A stretch of DNA of 64,000 nt from Sordaria brevicollis (lineage: Eukaryota; Ascomycota; Sordariomycetes; Sordariales; Sordariaceae), in NCBI GenBank assembly GCA_033439795.1, contig JAUTDP010000003.1, positions 2,294,001 to 2,358,000 of the forward strand. Reading direction: 5' to 3'. The notes under the pieces are model-generated. The model saw only the letters and a program-made list of their open reading frames with translations. It had not been told where the DNA came from and searched no databases. This document shows positions 36,530 through 48,082 of the stretch, one piece after another (within the stretch, counting starts at the first letter, position 1; the number at the start of each line of letters is the position of its first letter). The position numbers and the translations under genes were made by a program.

Positions 36530-37905
36530 AACGTATACTTTATTTATTTAATTATTTATTTAAATAGTTATTTATTTAATTTTTTAATTATTTTATTTAT
36601 TCATTTATATATTTACTTATTTATTTGTTTATTTTTTTTATTTATTTATTTATGTATTCAATTATTTATTTAACTATTTCTTTATTTCTTTAATTTTTTA
36701 TCAAGTAAATTCTTTGTTAATTCATTTATTCTTTACTTATTTTATTAATTCTTCATTATTTTCTTTATTTATTGGTAAATTCGTTTCCTTATTAATTTCT
36801 AACCTTTTTATTAACTTATTTCGTTATTTATATATTTATTTCCTTCATTATTTTATTATTTATTAACTTCTTTATTGATTTAATTATTTATTTCTTTCTT
36901 TATTTCTTTATTCATTTATTTATTTATTTATTTATTTGTTTATTTATTGATTTATTTATTTATTGATTTATTTATATATTTTTTTATTTATTTATTTATT
37001 TAATTATTTATTTATTTATTTACTTATTTATTTACTTACTTCTTCCCTTATTTATCACTTTCTTTAATTGCTCAATTATTTCTTTAATTTCTTCTTCATT
37101 TATCTATCATTTAACTTATTCATTTTTAATTTATTTAATTATATTTTATTTTTTAATTTAATTGTTTTTAATTGATTCATTCATTTAATTTTAATTCCTT
37201 TTTAAATTTATTTTATTTATTTATTTATATTTGTTTACTTATTTGTATTAATCCATACATTCATTTACTTGTTTATTTATATATTTATTTATTATTTCAT
37301 TATTTTATTTTTTATTCATTAGTTTACCTATTCATTTATCAATTTCCTAATTTTTTTATTCCTATTATCAATTTTTATTCTTTTAATTTTATTCGTTATT
37401 AATATCCTTATTTTCAATTTAAAGTTTAAATCATTAATTCCTCTTGTTTCCCTTGTTCTATTTATTTTCAAATTTTTCTTCTTTCTTTCCTATTTCTCTT
37501 CTTATTATTCTCCTTTTTATCTTGATTCCTTTTATTTTATAAATTTATTTTACACAACTTTTTTACATTTTAAATTATAGTTTTAAATTCTTTACCTATT
37601 ACTTTTCATTTTTTGCTTCTCTTTCCTTCTATTTTAATTTTTTTAAATTATTATTTATTATATATATTTTATTATTTATAATTTATAATTCATTATTTAT
37701 AATTCATAATTCATTATTTATTGTTCATTATTTATTATTTATTATTTATTATTTATTATTTATTATTCATTATTTATTATTTATTATTTATTATTTATTA
37801 TTTATTATTTATTACTTATTATTTATTATTTATTATTTATTATTTATCATTTATCATTTATTACTTATTATTTATTATTTATTATTTATTATTTATTATT
37901 GATTT
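36530..37905 (+). repeat. T-rich TTTA / TTTATTA low-complexity tract
   Basis: About 1.4 kb of imperfect TTTA tetramers passes into a near-perfect 7-base repeat (TTTATTA) from about 37646 to 37900. T greatly exceeds A on this strand. Confidence 0.85.
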
Positions 37906-38247
37906 TTATAATATTCTTAAATATTATGTTATTTATTATTTTTATTATTACTATTATTATTATTACCTTTACTATTTCTTAACCTTTTTTAAAAATATTT
38001 TCTTTTAATTTTTTCGATTTTTTTCGAATTTTTTTTCTTCTACCTATCCGTCAGATTTTTTCAAAGTCGTTTTTCTCCCTCAACAAGGGGTATAAAAATC
38101 TTTAAGGGGGTGCGTTTTACTCGCCTTCTTCCGCTCTATATTTTAGTACCCCCTTTCGTAAGGGTTAGGGTTATAAGCCTTAGAAAAAAACTTAGCGATT
38201 TTCCAAAATTCTTTTCGAAATTTTTCTTCTCGAAATTTTTCCAAGTC

Positions 38248-38350
38248 CACTAACAATTTTTTGGCCGCGGTCGTCCCGTGACCTGCACTAACAATTTTTT
38301 GGCCGCGGTCGTCCCGTGACCTGCACTAACAATTTCTGGCCGGCGTGCCA
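38248..38350 (+). repeat. 38-bp GC-rich tandem repeat
   Basis: Two identical 38-base units (38248-38285 and 38286-38323, starting CACTAACAATTTTTTGG) are followed by a partial, diverged third copy from 38324. The units contain GGCCGCGGTC and CCCGTGACCTG and show no RIP damage. Confidence 0.85.
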
Positions 38351-38760
38351 AACTCGTCCCGCGAAAGCGATGCATCCTTTTTCCGATCTTCTTTCTCATT
38401 TTCCTCAACAACCACTCGTCGGAATTTGATGCAACCGGTACCATTCTGTCCGGAATAATTAGACCAACACAATGGTACCACTTTGGTGTTTGCGACGTTG
38501 AATCTAAAGGGTGCATCGGCCTTTCAATGTCATTTCGTTGAATTTTGAGTTCAGCTGAACTCAGAAGTTGCCGAATCGGGCAATAGTGGGTCTAGGGGCT
38601 CCGCAATTTTAGTAATTCGAACCGCGATAGACAGAAACGCCGCTCCTGCCGTCTCGGAGCTTCGCTGGGCCCACGGACCACGACCTTTGGTGTGGTTTTT
38701 CCATGGCACCTTTGGTGGGCCCAACAACGAAGCCTCCTCAACGTGCGGATGGGCGTTTCA

Positions 38761-40280
38761 ATAAATTAAATAATCTAATAATATATTAATATTAATATTC
38801 ATTATTATTATTATTATTATTATTAAGGATTAAATTTACAATCTTCTCGTTTTTAAAGAGGGCGCAGTAGAAAAGGAAGATTTACTAAGCCGCCTTATCC
38901 TTCAACTTTTTTAACTTTACTTACTCTATAGTTATCGCCTCTTTAATTTTAAATTCGTCCCAATCCGGACCGAAATCTTCCTTATTTAATACTAATTTAT
39001 CCTTTTTATATTTTATAACTTTTATCCAATATAACCGCTATTATATAACGGTTATATTATCGAAATTTTATTAACGTTAAATCTAAATTAAAATTAATAT
39101 ATTTTTAACTACTTTTTTAATTCGGATTTAAAAATCTAATAATAAATAATATTAAATAAATAACCCGGTAGAAAAGGAAATTATAAAAAGGAATATAATA
39201 AACGAAATATAAATTATAATAAATATTAATTTTTAAATAGGCGGGAAATCTACCTATATAACCTATTAATTCGGCGAAACTCTCGTCGGCCTCATCGTTA
39301 ACCTCCTAAATAACCTTAACTTTAACCTTAACCTTACCCTTCCCCTTACTCTTACTATTATTAATAATAACCTTTTTAACTTCGGCCTTCTTAAATTCGG
39401 GGTTCTTAATAATAATACAAATTACTTACCTTCTAATATTTTCGGCCAATTTAGCGCTTTACACTTTCTTATCCTTATCCCTCTTCTTTTTATAAGCTTT
39501 AATAACGGTTAATTAATTATTATAAGAATCTTTGTACTCTTATATCTAACCTTCGGTATTTTTAATAATTTTACGGGCTACTTCTTCGAACTCCCCTTTA
39601 TTAACGGCCTTAAGCTTAATATAGTCGAATTATTAACGGGCTTTATACGCCTCTTAAAAGGCGGAAACGGCCTCTTCAACGGCCTACGCGACGCCAACAA
39701 CCAAGGAACGATATTAAACCGCTAAATTTTTATATTCTTTAACTATTTCTTCGCTTTTCTATACCGTAAAATTTTTTTTAGCTAAATCGACCCAATTCTT
39801 AGCACAGCCTCTCTTTCGACTCGCCTCTATATTAACGGCCTCTATTTTCTTAGCGAGCGTTTTAAATTCGGCGGCCGAAGGAAATTCTTCATTATCGCTA
39901 ATATACTAACTCTATTAAATAGTACGCTAATTACACTAAGGGTTACTACTTTAATCGGGCTAAGGTATATTATTAATATTATTAATATTAACGATACTAT
40001 AATCTTCGTCGAATATTATAACTAATAAATAATAATATTATTAAATATATTCTTATAATAATTATAGATAAAAATATATTAATAAAAGACGGAATAGGGA
40101 TAAGAGGTTAATAGGATATAATAATCGGTTTATATAATTAATAATTATTATATTAATTACATTCGTATCTATTAAATACTAACCAATAATTATACAAATA
40201 TTTATAAATACGAAAACGGCGGGAGAGCGAAAGCTTTAGTAGTAATTTATAGCAATACTAATAATTAATTAATAAATTTA

Positions 40281-40312
<32 letters not shown>

Positions 40313-41174
40313 TCTACAATAAAATATATAATTGCTTACCGGAACGGGCGCACAAACGAAATAAAACGGCGGCGGGACGTCAATTACTACGCGGCTATAA
40401 GAATAAAATAAGATTAAGGTTAAAACGGATTACAATAATTCACTCTAAATTAGAAGTTTTTAATTAATAGATAGTAATTAATTACGACCAACGGACCATA
40501 ACTATTACTATACGGTATTATTATAATACTTAAAGAAAGCGTACCTAATTAAACCTTCCTAAATTAACCGAATTATTAACGTATAAATAAGATAACGGTT
40601 AATTCTAATTTAACAATTAAAACGCCTTTAAATTATTACTACTATTAATATATAAAAGGAAAGATTACTCTAAATTATAATTATATAGAAGCTATTAATT
40701 TTAAAACACCGGTTGAAAGTCCCAATTAATAATTTATTAAATAATTAACCAATATAAATTATTTATAAATAATTGATATTAAATTAATTATAATTAACCG
40801 TTAAAGATATAAACAATTATATACCTTAACTAAAAATATTAACAACTTTAATTATATTATAGATAGCCGGCTACCTACAATAATTAATATCTATATTTAC
40901 AATTAATATAAACATTTATATATATAACCAACTTCGTATTAATAATTAAAAGCTAATTAATATATTCAACGGTTAGTAAACCCAATAGTTTGCTAATATA
41001 ATAGCTATTAAATTGAGCCTATAATATAATAAACTCCTCATAAAAATATATAATTGAATTAAATAAACGAACGCTAGACAATCGTAAAGTAGTTTATTAT
41101 CTCAACCGTTAAAAATAGTATTAATTATTATAAATAACTATTCAAAAGTTACGTCGTTATACCATTACTATTAA
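38761..41174. other. AT-rich RIP-decayed block left of the first copia element
   Basis: This is 2.4 kb of CpA/TpG-depleted DNA that includes the lysine-rich coding relic at about 39.2-39.9 kb. The remainder, from 40 to 41.17 kb, is decayed beyond recognition. No terminal repeats were found. Confidence 0.65.
39236..39910 (-). pseudogene. Lysine/glutamate-rich coiled-coil coding relic
   Basis: A minus-strand frame runs for about 670 bases, interrupted only by TAA/TAG at likely Gln or Trp positions. As-seen fragments are DNEEFPSAAEFKTLAKKIEA, AYKKKRDKDKK and SKGKGKVKVKVKVI. The composition indicates long charged helices and a basic tail. No family is recognised; it could come from a mobile element or a duplicated host gene. 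Confidence 0.5.
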
Positions 41175-41612
41175 ATAGTAGAAAATTTGAACTGTTGTTG
41201 GATTGAACGGTTGGTTTAGTGATTCGCTGAAAGCCAATCTACTATGTGTGCACGGTTGATTATGAATCAACTAATCAGCAGCGGTTTCCCACCCCCCTAT
41301 AAAACCGGCAAGAAGGCCAGTGTGCAACCCTGTGTGGGACTCCCAAGTTCCAACCGCAGCTGACTGAAATCCAGGCCCAGGGCGCTGGCCGTCCAGTGAA
41401 AAGGGCGACCCAGGCGAAAAAGGGAGAACGGCATGGTCTTTGCTCTACAAACAGGGAATGACTAGGTGCTATCAAGCTGCCATTTGAATGCTAAGAGGCC
41501 GACTCAGCTGGCAAAGCGGCAACTAGCACTTGGCTCAGTGGATTTCCATTTTCTTTTAAGAGTTCGGGGAGACCCCGCCAAGCCTCCGCTTCTCCGTCTT
41601 CTCACCTCCACG
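41175..41612. other. Undamaged GC-normal island
   Basis: About 440 bases of ordinary host-like sequence lie between the decayed block and the copia element, with a sharp edge on both sides. Short open frames here have no recognised features. Bases 41608-41612 (CCACG) are the left target duplication of the copia element. Confidence 0.6.
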
Positions 41613-41793
41613 TGTCACAATACTGGGTGGCTGGCCTGCAGGGATAACAGGAGTGCACGTGACCTAAATAACCGAGGTCTAGAGTCTAAGGGATTTTTAC
41701 ACAATAGCCAGAGATCTACACGTCTACAGAATTTTATACAATTATATACAATTAAGCCTTCTTTACTCCCCTAATATTATTACTATTATAATA
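41613..41793 (+). repeat. Copia A 5' LTR (181 bp)
   Basis: It begins TGTCACAATACTGGG and ends ATTATAATA. It aligns to the right LTR without gaps and is the less mutated copy at its 5' end. Confidence 0.93.
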
Positions 41794-44700
41794 ATTAAGA
41801 ATCTTATCGATTCGCCTGAATTACGGCATTAATAACGTTAATAATAATAAAATCAATAATAATGATAATATCCTCGAAGATTAATAATATTCGTTTCAAC
41901 TCCCCCAAGGATTAGCCTACCTAGGAAGATACTTTCATTTCCTAAGCCCAAAATTTGGGCCTATAGGAATATATTAATCCTATAGATCGCTAGCCCTAGT
42001 TAATAAGACCCTTTAAACCCAATATTCTCGATTATATCGGTTAAGAACCTAAGGGAGAGACCGCTATTAAGAAAAAGGCTCGTTTTAAAGAGTTATTTAA
42101 TACTATAATTAAATACGGCTTCTATTATAAACGCAATTATCGCGATTATATAATTAAGAAAAACGATTAATATATAGATTTAAAGGCAATTTTTAATTTA
42201 GGGATTAAAAAAACCCAATTAAATTTATAAATAACCGAAACCGTTGGAAATTTATACTGCGAAATTAATTTTACTAAACGCTTTAGTATTTACGAATAGT
42301 ATAATAATTTTACTAAAACTATATACTTTAACGATCGAAAAGCTAAAAAATAAATTAAAGCCTAATTAATTTCTATTTTACGTCTAAACTATATTATTAA
42401 GGATTAAATTACTTAATCGTTCTATTAGGAATAGGTTATAACTTTATACGAAGCCTACGGGGTCCCTAAATTTAATAATTTAAATATTTAGTTTATAGAA
42501 TTTAATTATACAATTAAAGGAAATCCTTTCTCCTTATAAGCAAATATATATTAGCTTTAATATAATAAGGAATTGGAAAAGGATAATTATATAGAGATAG
42601 GATTCCGTACCGTTATTAAGGATTTTCGTAAAATAGTAACGGTAAATCCTATTTAAGGTAAAAATTAGTTAGCCCCCCCGTTAAAAGGTATAGTATTTAT
42701 AGTTATATTAAACGGAGAACCCGCTAAGGAAAACGCTCTTAATAACGAAGAAAACCTTAATATAAATATTAAAGAGGGGCGGGGAGAGGTTATAATATTA
42801 ATAAAGAAGAAAGGAGGTAAGAAAAATACGTCTTTTAAATTTATTAATAAGAGACGTATTTCCTCCTTTCTTTAATAGGTTTATAAAATAAAACGTCCTA
42901 TTTACAAATTTTATAATTAATTCGGTTATAAAATTAAATTATACTACTACGTACGCCTATAAATTACCTTCGAAAGTTAAATAGTAAATAAAGATATTAA
43001 GAAATGTATTGCCGCTAATATAGAAAAGGATAAAAAACTTAAGGAAGCCGTTTTTTAATTACGTAAATAGAAGGAAGACGAATTTAATTAAAAGTAATTT
43101 TATAGTCGCTTAATAAGTAAAAATAGTTTTTTAATACTTACGGATTATTACGCCGTATATTTATTAAAAAATTCTATAATTTTCGATTTAGGTATAATAA
43201 TTTATATTTTTAATAAAGTTAATCGATTTGAAAACCTTTCCCTTATAAATATAAGTGATTATATATAAGTTAATAATAGCCGTATCCTTATTAAAGGGTA
43301 TAGTATTATAATAATTAAGGTTTAAAATAATATAAGGTTAAAGGAATTAATCTTCCTTAACGTCGCCTTAATACCGAATATAATTTATAACTTTATTTCT
43401 TTAAAATAATTCGAGGATAATTACATTTTTTAAGATTATAAAAACGGGTACTTACGCTCTAATTTTACGAATTCTTTAATTTATTACGTATATTCTATTA
43501 ATAAGTAATTTATATTAGAATACGTCCTTCTATTAAAAAATAGTATTAACGAATTTTCTTTTACAATATATACTACTTCTAATTATTCCTAACGGAGGCT
43601 ATAGGAGGGCGTAACCCTCCGTTAGTATTTTCGATTTGGCTACCTAGGATTAAATACGCTCGCTAAATTAATTGAATAAGTCTATAAGGTTCGATTTAAG
43701 GGTCCAAATTTAGTATACTACGAACTATATATTATAATTAAATTAAAGCGCTAAATATATAGAGAATTTCGCGATTATTTAGAAGGTTTAAAATTATATT
43801 TTATTATCGACTTTTTCTTTTATAATAAAATTAAAATACGAAGTAGGGAATATTTAAACTTAATAGTAGTTATAGATCGATAGTTTAAATATATTTAAAT
43901 GTATTATTTAAATAATTGAAAAGCCGATTTTATATTAATATATCTTTAAAACTTCTTTGCGGGCTTATAAATTTAATATAAAATCCTCCTTCGTATCGTA
44001 GAATATAATAACGAAATGAATAATAATCGAAAGATTATAACGTAATTAATTAAATATAGTATTATAATCGAGCCTTTTATATTTTATATATAGGCGTAAA
44101 ATAGCGGCGTAAAACGCTTAGGGGGTATAATTAAAATTAAGGCGGCGTTAATATATATAAATATAAATTTGCCCGAAGTATTCTAGTTAGAAATTATACG
44201 CGTAGCTGCGTATTTCTACAATTTAATACCTAAGGTAAATTATTATTAAAAGGCTCTTAAGGAGAAATTCAAATCGTATTATAATTTTAAAAACGGTAAT
44301 ATATTATTAATAAATCCCTCCCTTATAATTGCGTATTTGAAAGTCTATAGTTGTAAGGCCTTTACTTTTATTACCGCCGTTATAAATAATAAAGAAAGAA
44401 TTAGAAAATTCAAAAAACGTATATAAATTAGGTATTTAGTCGATTATTAATTAACGAATTAATATAAAGTTTAAAACCTCTATATTAATTAAATTATAAT
44501 AATATGAAATATTATATTCAACGAAAATGAAATATTTCCGGGTAAAATTGAAGAAATTTATAAATCCTTATAAATTTCCCTTAAAGAATTAGTTATATAA
44601 TTAAAAACTTTTTATAATATAAATACTATTAAAGTAAATTAATTAGAATTATTATAGGTTCTCCCAACGCTTAGTTCTATAGTTATAAGCTTCCCGATTA

Positions 44701-47113
44701 ATGCGAATAAAGCGATCGATACGATTAATATTTTAGAAGAGGGGAAATAAGAAGAGGAAGCGATCGTAAAATTATTAGGGGATTAATATTAAGTATAAAT
44801 AGGCTAAATCCTATTAAATTAGTACTACGAATTAATAAGTTAATTCTTATTATAAATATAGGGGTTAAAAACTCTAACCGAATTTCTAAAGAAATTAACT
44901 CTAATACCTTTATAATTAATTATTAATTTTTAAAATACGGTTATAAATTTAGAAGATGAAGGGTATTATTCTACGTCCCTAACTTTAAATAAAATATTAG
45001 TATCGTTCCTAATTAATAAATTTTTAAAGTTTAACGAGGATTTATAATTAATTATAAATTAGTATTTTAATTGGGCCGTATTTTTTTTAACTGGACGGAA
45101 TAGCCGTCCTATAAATCTTTAAGGAAATTAAATCGTCGATTAGGGTTTTTTAGAAAAGATACGAGAGAGGGGTATTAAAATCGATTTTAATTATAATCCT
45201 AAATTAAAATTAATAAGGGAGAAGGTCGACCGGTTATAAAGGTAAGGATTTTTAAAAACCTTTTATCGATTTAATTTCTTATTACTTTTAAAATATTATT
45301 AAACGTTTAACCTTTATCCTATAAGAGAATTATTTAAAGTTATAGAGAAGGAGTATTTGGCTAAATATAATAAAATAAAGTTTTGGGAATAAATAAATAT
45401 TAAGGATATAAATAGGAAGGAAATTTTAGGGTTATAATAGGTCTACGTCTATAAATTTAATTAAAACGGTAAATTCTAAAAGTATAAAGCTCGTTTAATA
45501 ATACGAAGAAATTAGTAAATTAAGGATAGAATTCGCGAAATTTATATAACTATATTAATAATTAAATCCTTCCGTATTTTTATAATAATTATAATTTATT
45601 TCAATTTAGATTTGACTTAATATAATATTAAAAATACCTTTATTAATACCTTATTAAATAAATTAGTTTATATATAAATTCCTTTTAAATATTAAAAGAA
45701 GGGCTAAGTAATCCGATTATTTCGAACGTTATACGGGTTATATAAATTATTATTTTTATAATAATAGGAATTTACTAAAACCTTTATAGCTATAAATATA
45801 TCCTTTATCCCTTTTAAATTTAATATTCTAATTAAAGACAATATATTCCTCTTTTTTTACGTTAATAATATTATAATCGTTTATTTAAATAGGGATAAGG
45901 AAGTAATTATAATTAAAGGGGTAATTATTACCTTTAAGAAAAAATATTAATTAATTGGCGGAAAGGAATTAAAATAATTCTTAAGAATTGAGGTTATTTA
46001 TAACCGCAAAAAACGGCTAATTTGGTTATTATAGTACGACTATATTAATAAAATTATAAATAAAATTAAAAGGATAAAGAGATTTTTCTAAACCCTTATA
46101 ATTAAAGAAGAGTTAATCCCTTACGAGGATAAAGTATTACTATACGAAATTACCGTTTACTAAATTAAAATCGGCTTTATCCTTTATATTACTATTATTA
46201 CGCGCCTAGATATTACTTTCCCTATTTTTAAATTAGTTCGTTTTAATTCGAACCCCAATCTAATATACTATAAGGCTATAAATTACGTCCTTTTATATTT
46301 ATTATTAATTTAAAATTACGTTCTCTAATTAAATAGACTAAACCGTTAGGATTTTTACGTAATAATTAATTCCTCTTTCGTAAATAATTCCTTTAATTGT
46401 AAAAATTCCTAAGCATTTATTTTAAAGTTTTTAAGCGTAATTATAAATTAGCGAATTAATAAATAGAATACGGTAATTATTTTTTCTACGGAAGTAAAAT
46501 TATTATCCTTAAATTAAGGCGCTAAAGAAGCTATTTACACCCGCCGTTTATTTAATAAATTAACGGTAAAATTCGATTAGGAAACTATACTTATAAATTA
46601 TAATAATAAATAAACGATCCGCTTCGTTATTAAAGAAGGTATGCATTTAATAATTAAATTAAAATACGTAAATATTTATAAATATTAATTACGTTAAATA
46701 TAAGAAAGGAAATTTATCGACGTTATTTATATCCCAATTAAAGAGTAAATCGCCGACGGCCTTACGAAGAATTTCGGGCTTATAAATTATTATATATCGA
46801 TAAAATAATTAAGATTCGTAGAGTTCTAACGGTTACCGATTAAATTGCTAAAAATTACGAGCGCGTTTATTATAATAAGGATATTTAAAAAAGTAATAGA
46901 TTTAAAGGATAAGGATTAGAAGGAATTAGAGGATAAAAAGGCTATAAATAGATTGGATAGGAGATTTTATAATCTATTTAAAAGTTAATATAATAAATAA
47001 AGACTCTAGGGAAATATTATTATATTAGGAATAAAAGTATAAAACTTTTGGAGGATTATAGGGCATTTCTAGGTAGATTTAGTATTAATTTGTAGTATAA
47101 ATCTAAGGGGGTG

Positions 47114-47294
47114 TGTTATAATATTGGGTAGTTGGCCTATAGGGATAACAGGAGTGTACGTAACCTAAATAACCGAGGTCTGGAGTCTGAGGGATTTTTA
47201 TACAGTAGCCAGAGATTTGTACGTCTGTAGAGTCTTACACAGTTACACACAATTAAGCCTTCTTTGCTCCCCCAATATTATCACCATTGTAATA
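47114..47294 (+). repeat. Copia A 3' LTR (181 bp)
   Basis: It begins TGTTATAATATTGGG and ends CATTGTAATA. Differences from the left LTR are transitions, and its 3' half is better preserved than that of the left copy. Confidence 0.93.
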
Positions 47295-48082
47295 CTACGA
47301 CGGTGGCTTTTGTGATCTTCGAGATCTTCAACAACCATGTCGTTCAACTCCAGTCTCCCTTTTTTCAAAACTCCACGATCTCCAGGATTCCACATTCATA
47401 TTTTGTGGACATTCACATCCCTTTGAAAACACCATGATGAGGACGAGACGTTTTATAATATATACACTAAGCTATATCTTCACTTCCCTTTTTCCATCCA
47501 ATCTAGGTGATGACAACCAACAAACAAGCTACAACAACATGTAATGATACTTTGCTTTGCTTTCCTCCTCGACGAGCTTCTTGCCGTATACATATTTAGC
47601 ACACTCCATCTGGTCTCTGCATCCAGCACACCACTAGGCAACGCAAACACAGTCTAGCAACTGATTGTCATGTCTGGAAGAATAACGCGTCATCATGTTA
47701 ATGGTATCAAGTTTATACCCTTTGCCCTTAGTGCAAGTCAAGAAATCCACGAGTTTCCTCCCCAAACGCCATTCGTAAATGAACATCTCAAGCCGCTATA
47801 GCCGCCTTATGCCTTTTGTCTTTTAATGCGTTGTCATGCCATCATTGCCATAGCCACCCTCCTATTCCGGTCATGCCGAAAGATGACTCCAACTTTTGCA
47901 CCCCTCCCCTGATTTCATGTCTCTATGCGTGTTTCCAGACAGAAATGCTTTGATGCATGGAGAAAACACCGTCTATCAATGGTCCAACCCAGAAAATGCA
48001 AAATGCTCCAACGCCTTTTTGATCCCCCAACTTCCTTGACTGTACAAGTACATCATGTCATTGAAAGTCGTCATCATCATAA
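47295..48082. other. Arrestin gene 3' flank
   Basis: Ordinary host sequence between the copia element and the arrestin stop codon, presumably including the 3' untranslated region. No gene was recognised. Confidence 0.55.

Larger units (their letters stand above)
36436..38760. other. Composite low-complexity unit with GC-rich ends
   Basis: This stretch differs from the RIP-decayed DNA on both sides. It has a short GC-rich left end (36436-36500), a long T-rich tract of TTTA-type repeats, a T-rich unique part (37.98-38.24 kb) and a GC-rich right end (38.24-38.76 kb). The 12-base sequence TGAAACGCCCAT at 36480-36491 recurs inverted at 38749-38760, where the composition changes sharply. This may be a non-autonomous element, but no target duplication is evident and a 12-base match could be chance. 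Confidence 0.3.
41613..47294 (+). mobile_element. Ty1/copia LTR retrotransposon A, RIP-inactivated
   Basis: This 5,682-base element has two 181-base LTRs and target duplications CCACG (41608-41612) and CTACG (47295-47299), differing by one C/T change. The coding order is gag with a CCHC-like remnant near 42.90-42.95 kb, integrase around 43.7-44.4 kb (VVIDR at about 43868), reverse transcriptase with YVNNI at about 45855-45880, and RNase H with STEVKLLS near 46490 and a late HLIIKLKYVNI-type segment. Integrase before RT identifies Ty1/copia. The purine-rich CTAAGGGGGTG abuts the 3' LTR and is the likely polypurine primer. Stops arise at expected Gln and Trp codons. Confidence 0.93.

Noticed and set aside
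36479..36673. 64-codon frame starting at the inverted 12-mer
   Set aside because: It runs straight into TTTA repeats and encodes only Tyr/Ile/Leu/Phe strings.
37721..38008. 95-codon Tyr/Leu/Ile frame
   Set aside because: It is a product of the TTTATTA tandem repeat, not a gene.
38158..38172. GGGTTAGGGTT, telomere-like repeat
   Set aside because: Fewer than two TTAGGG units; this is not enough to claim an interstitial telomere.
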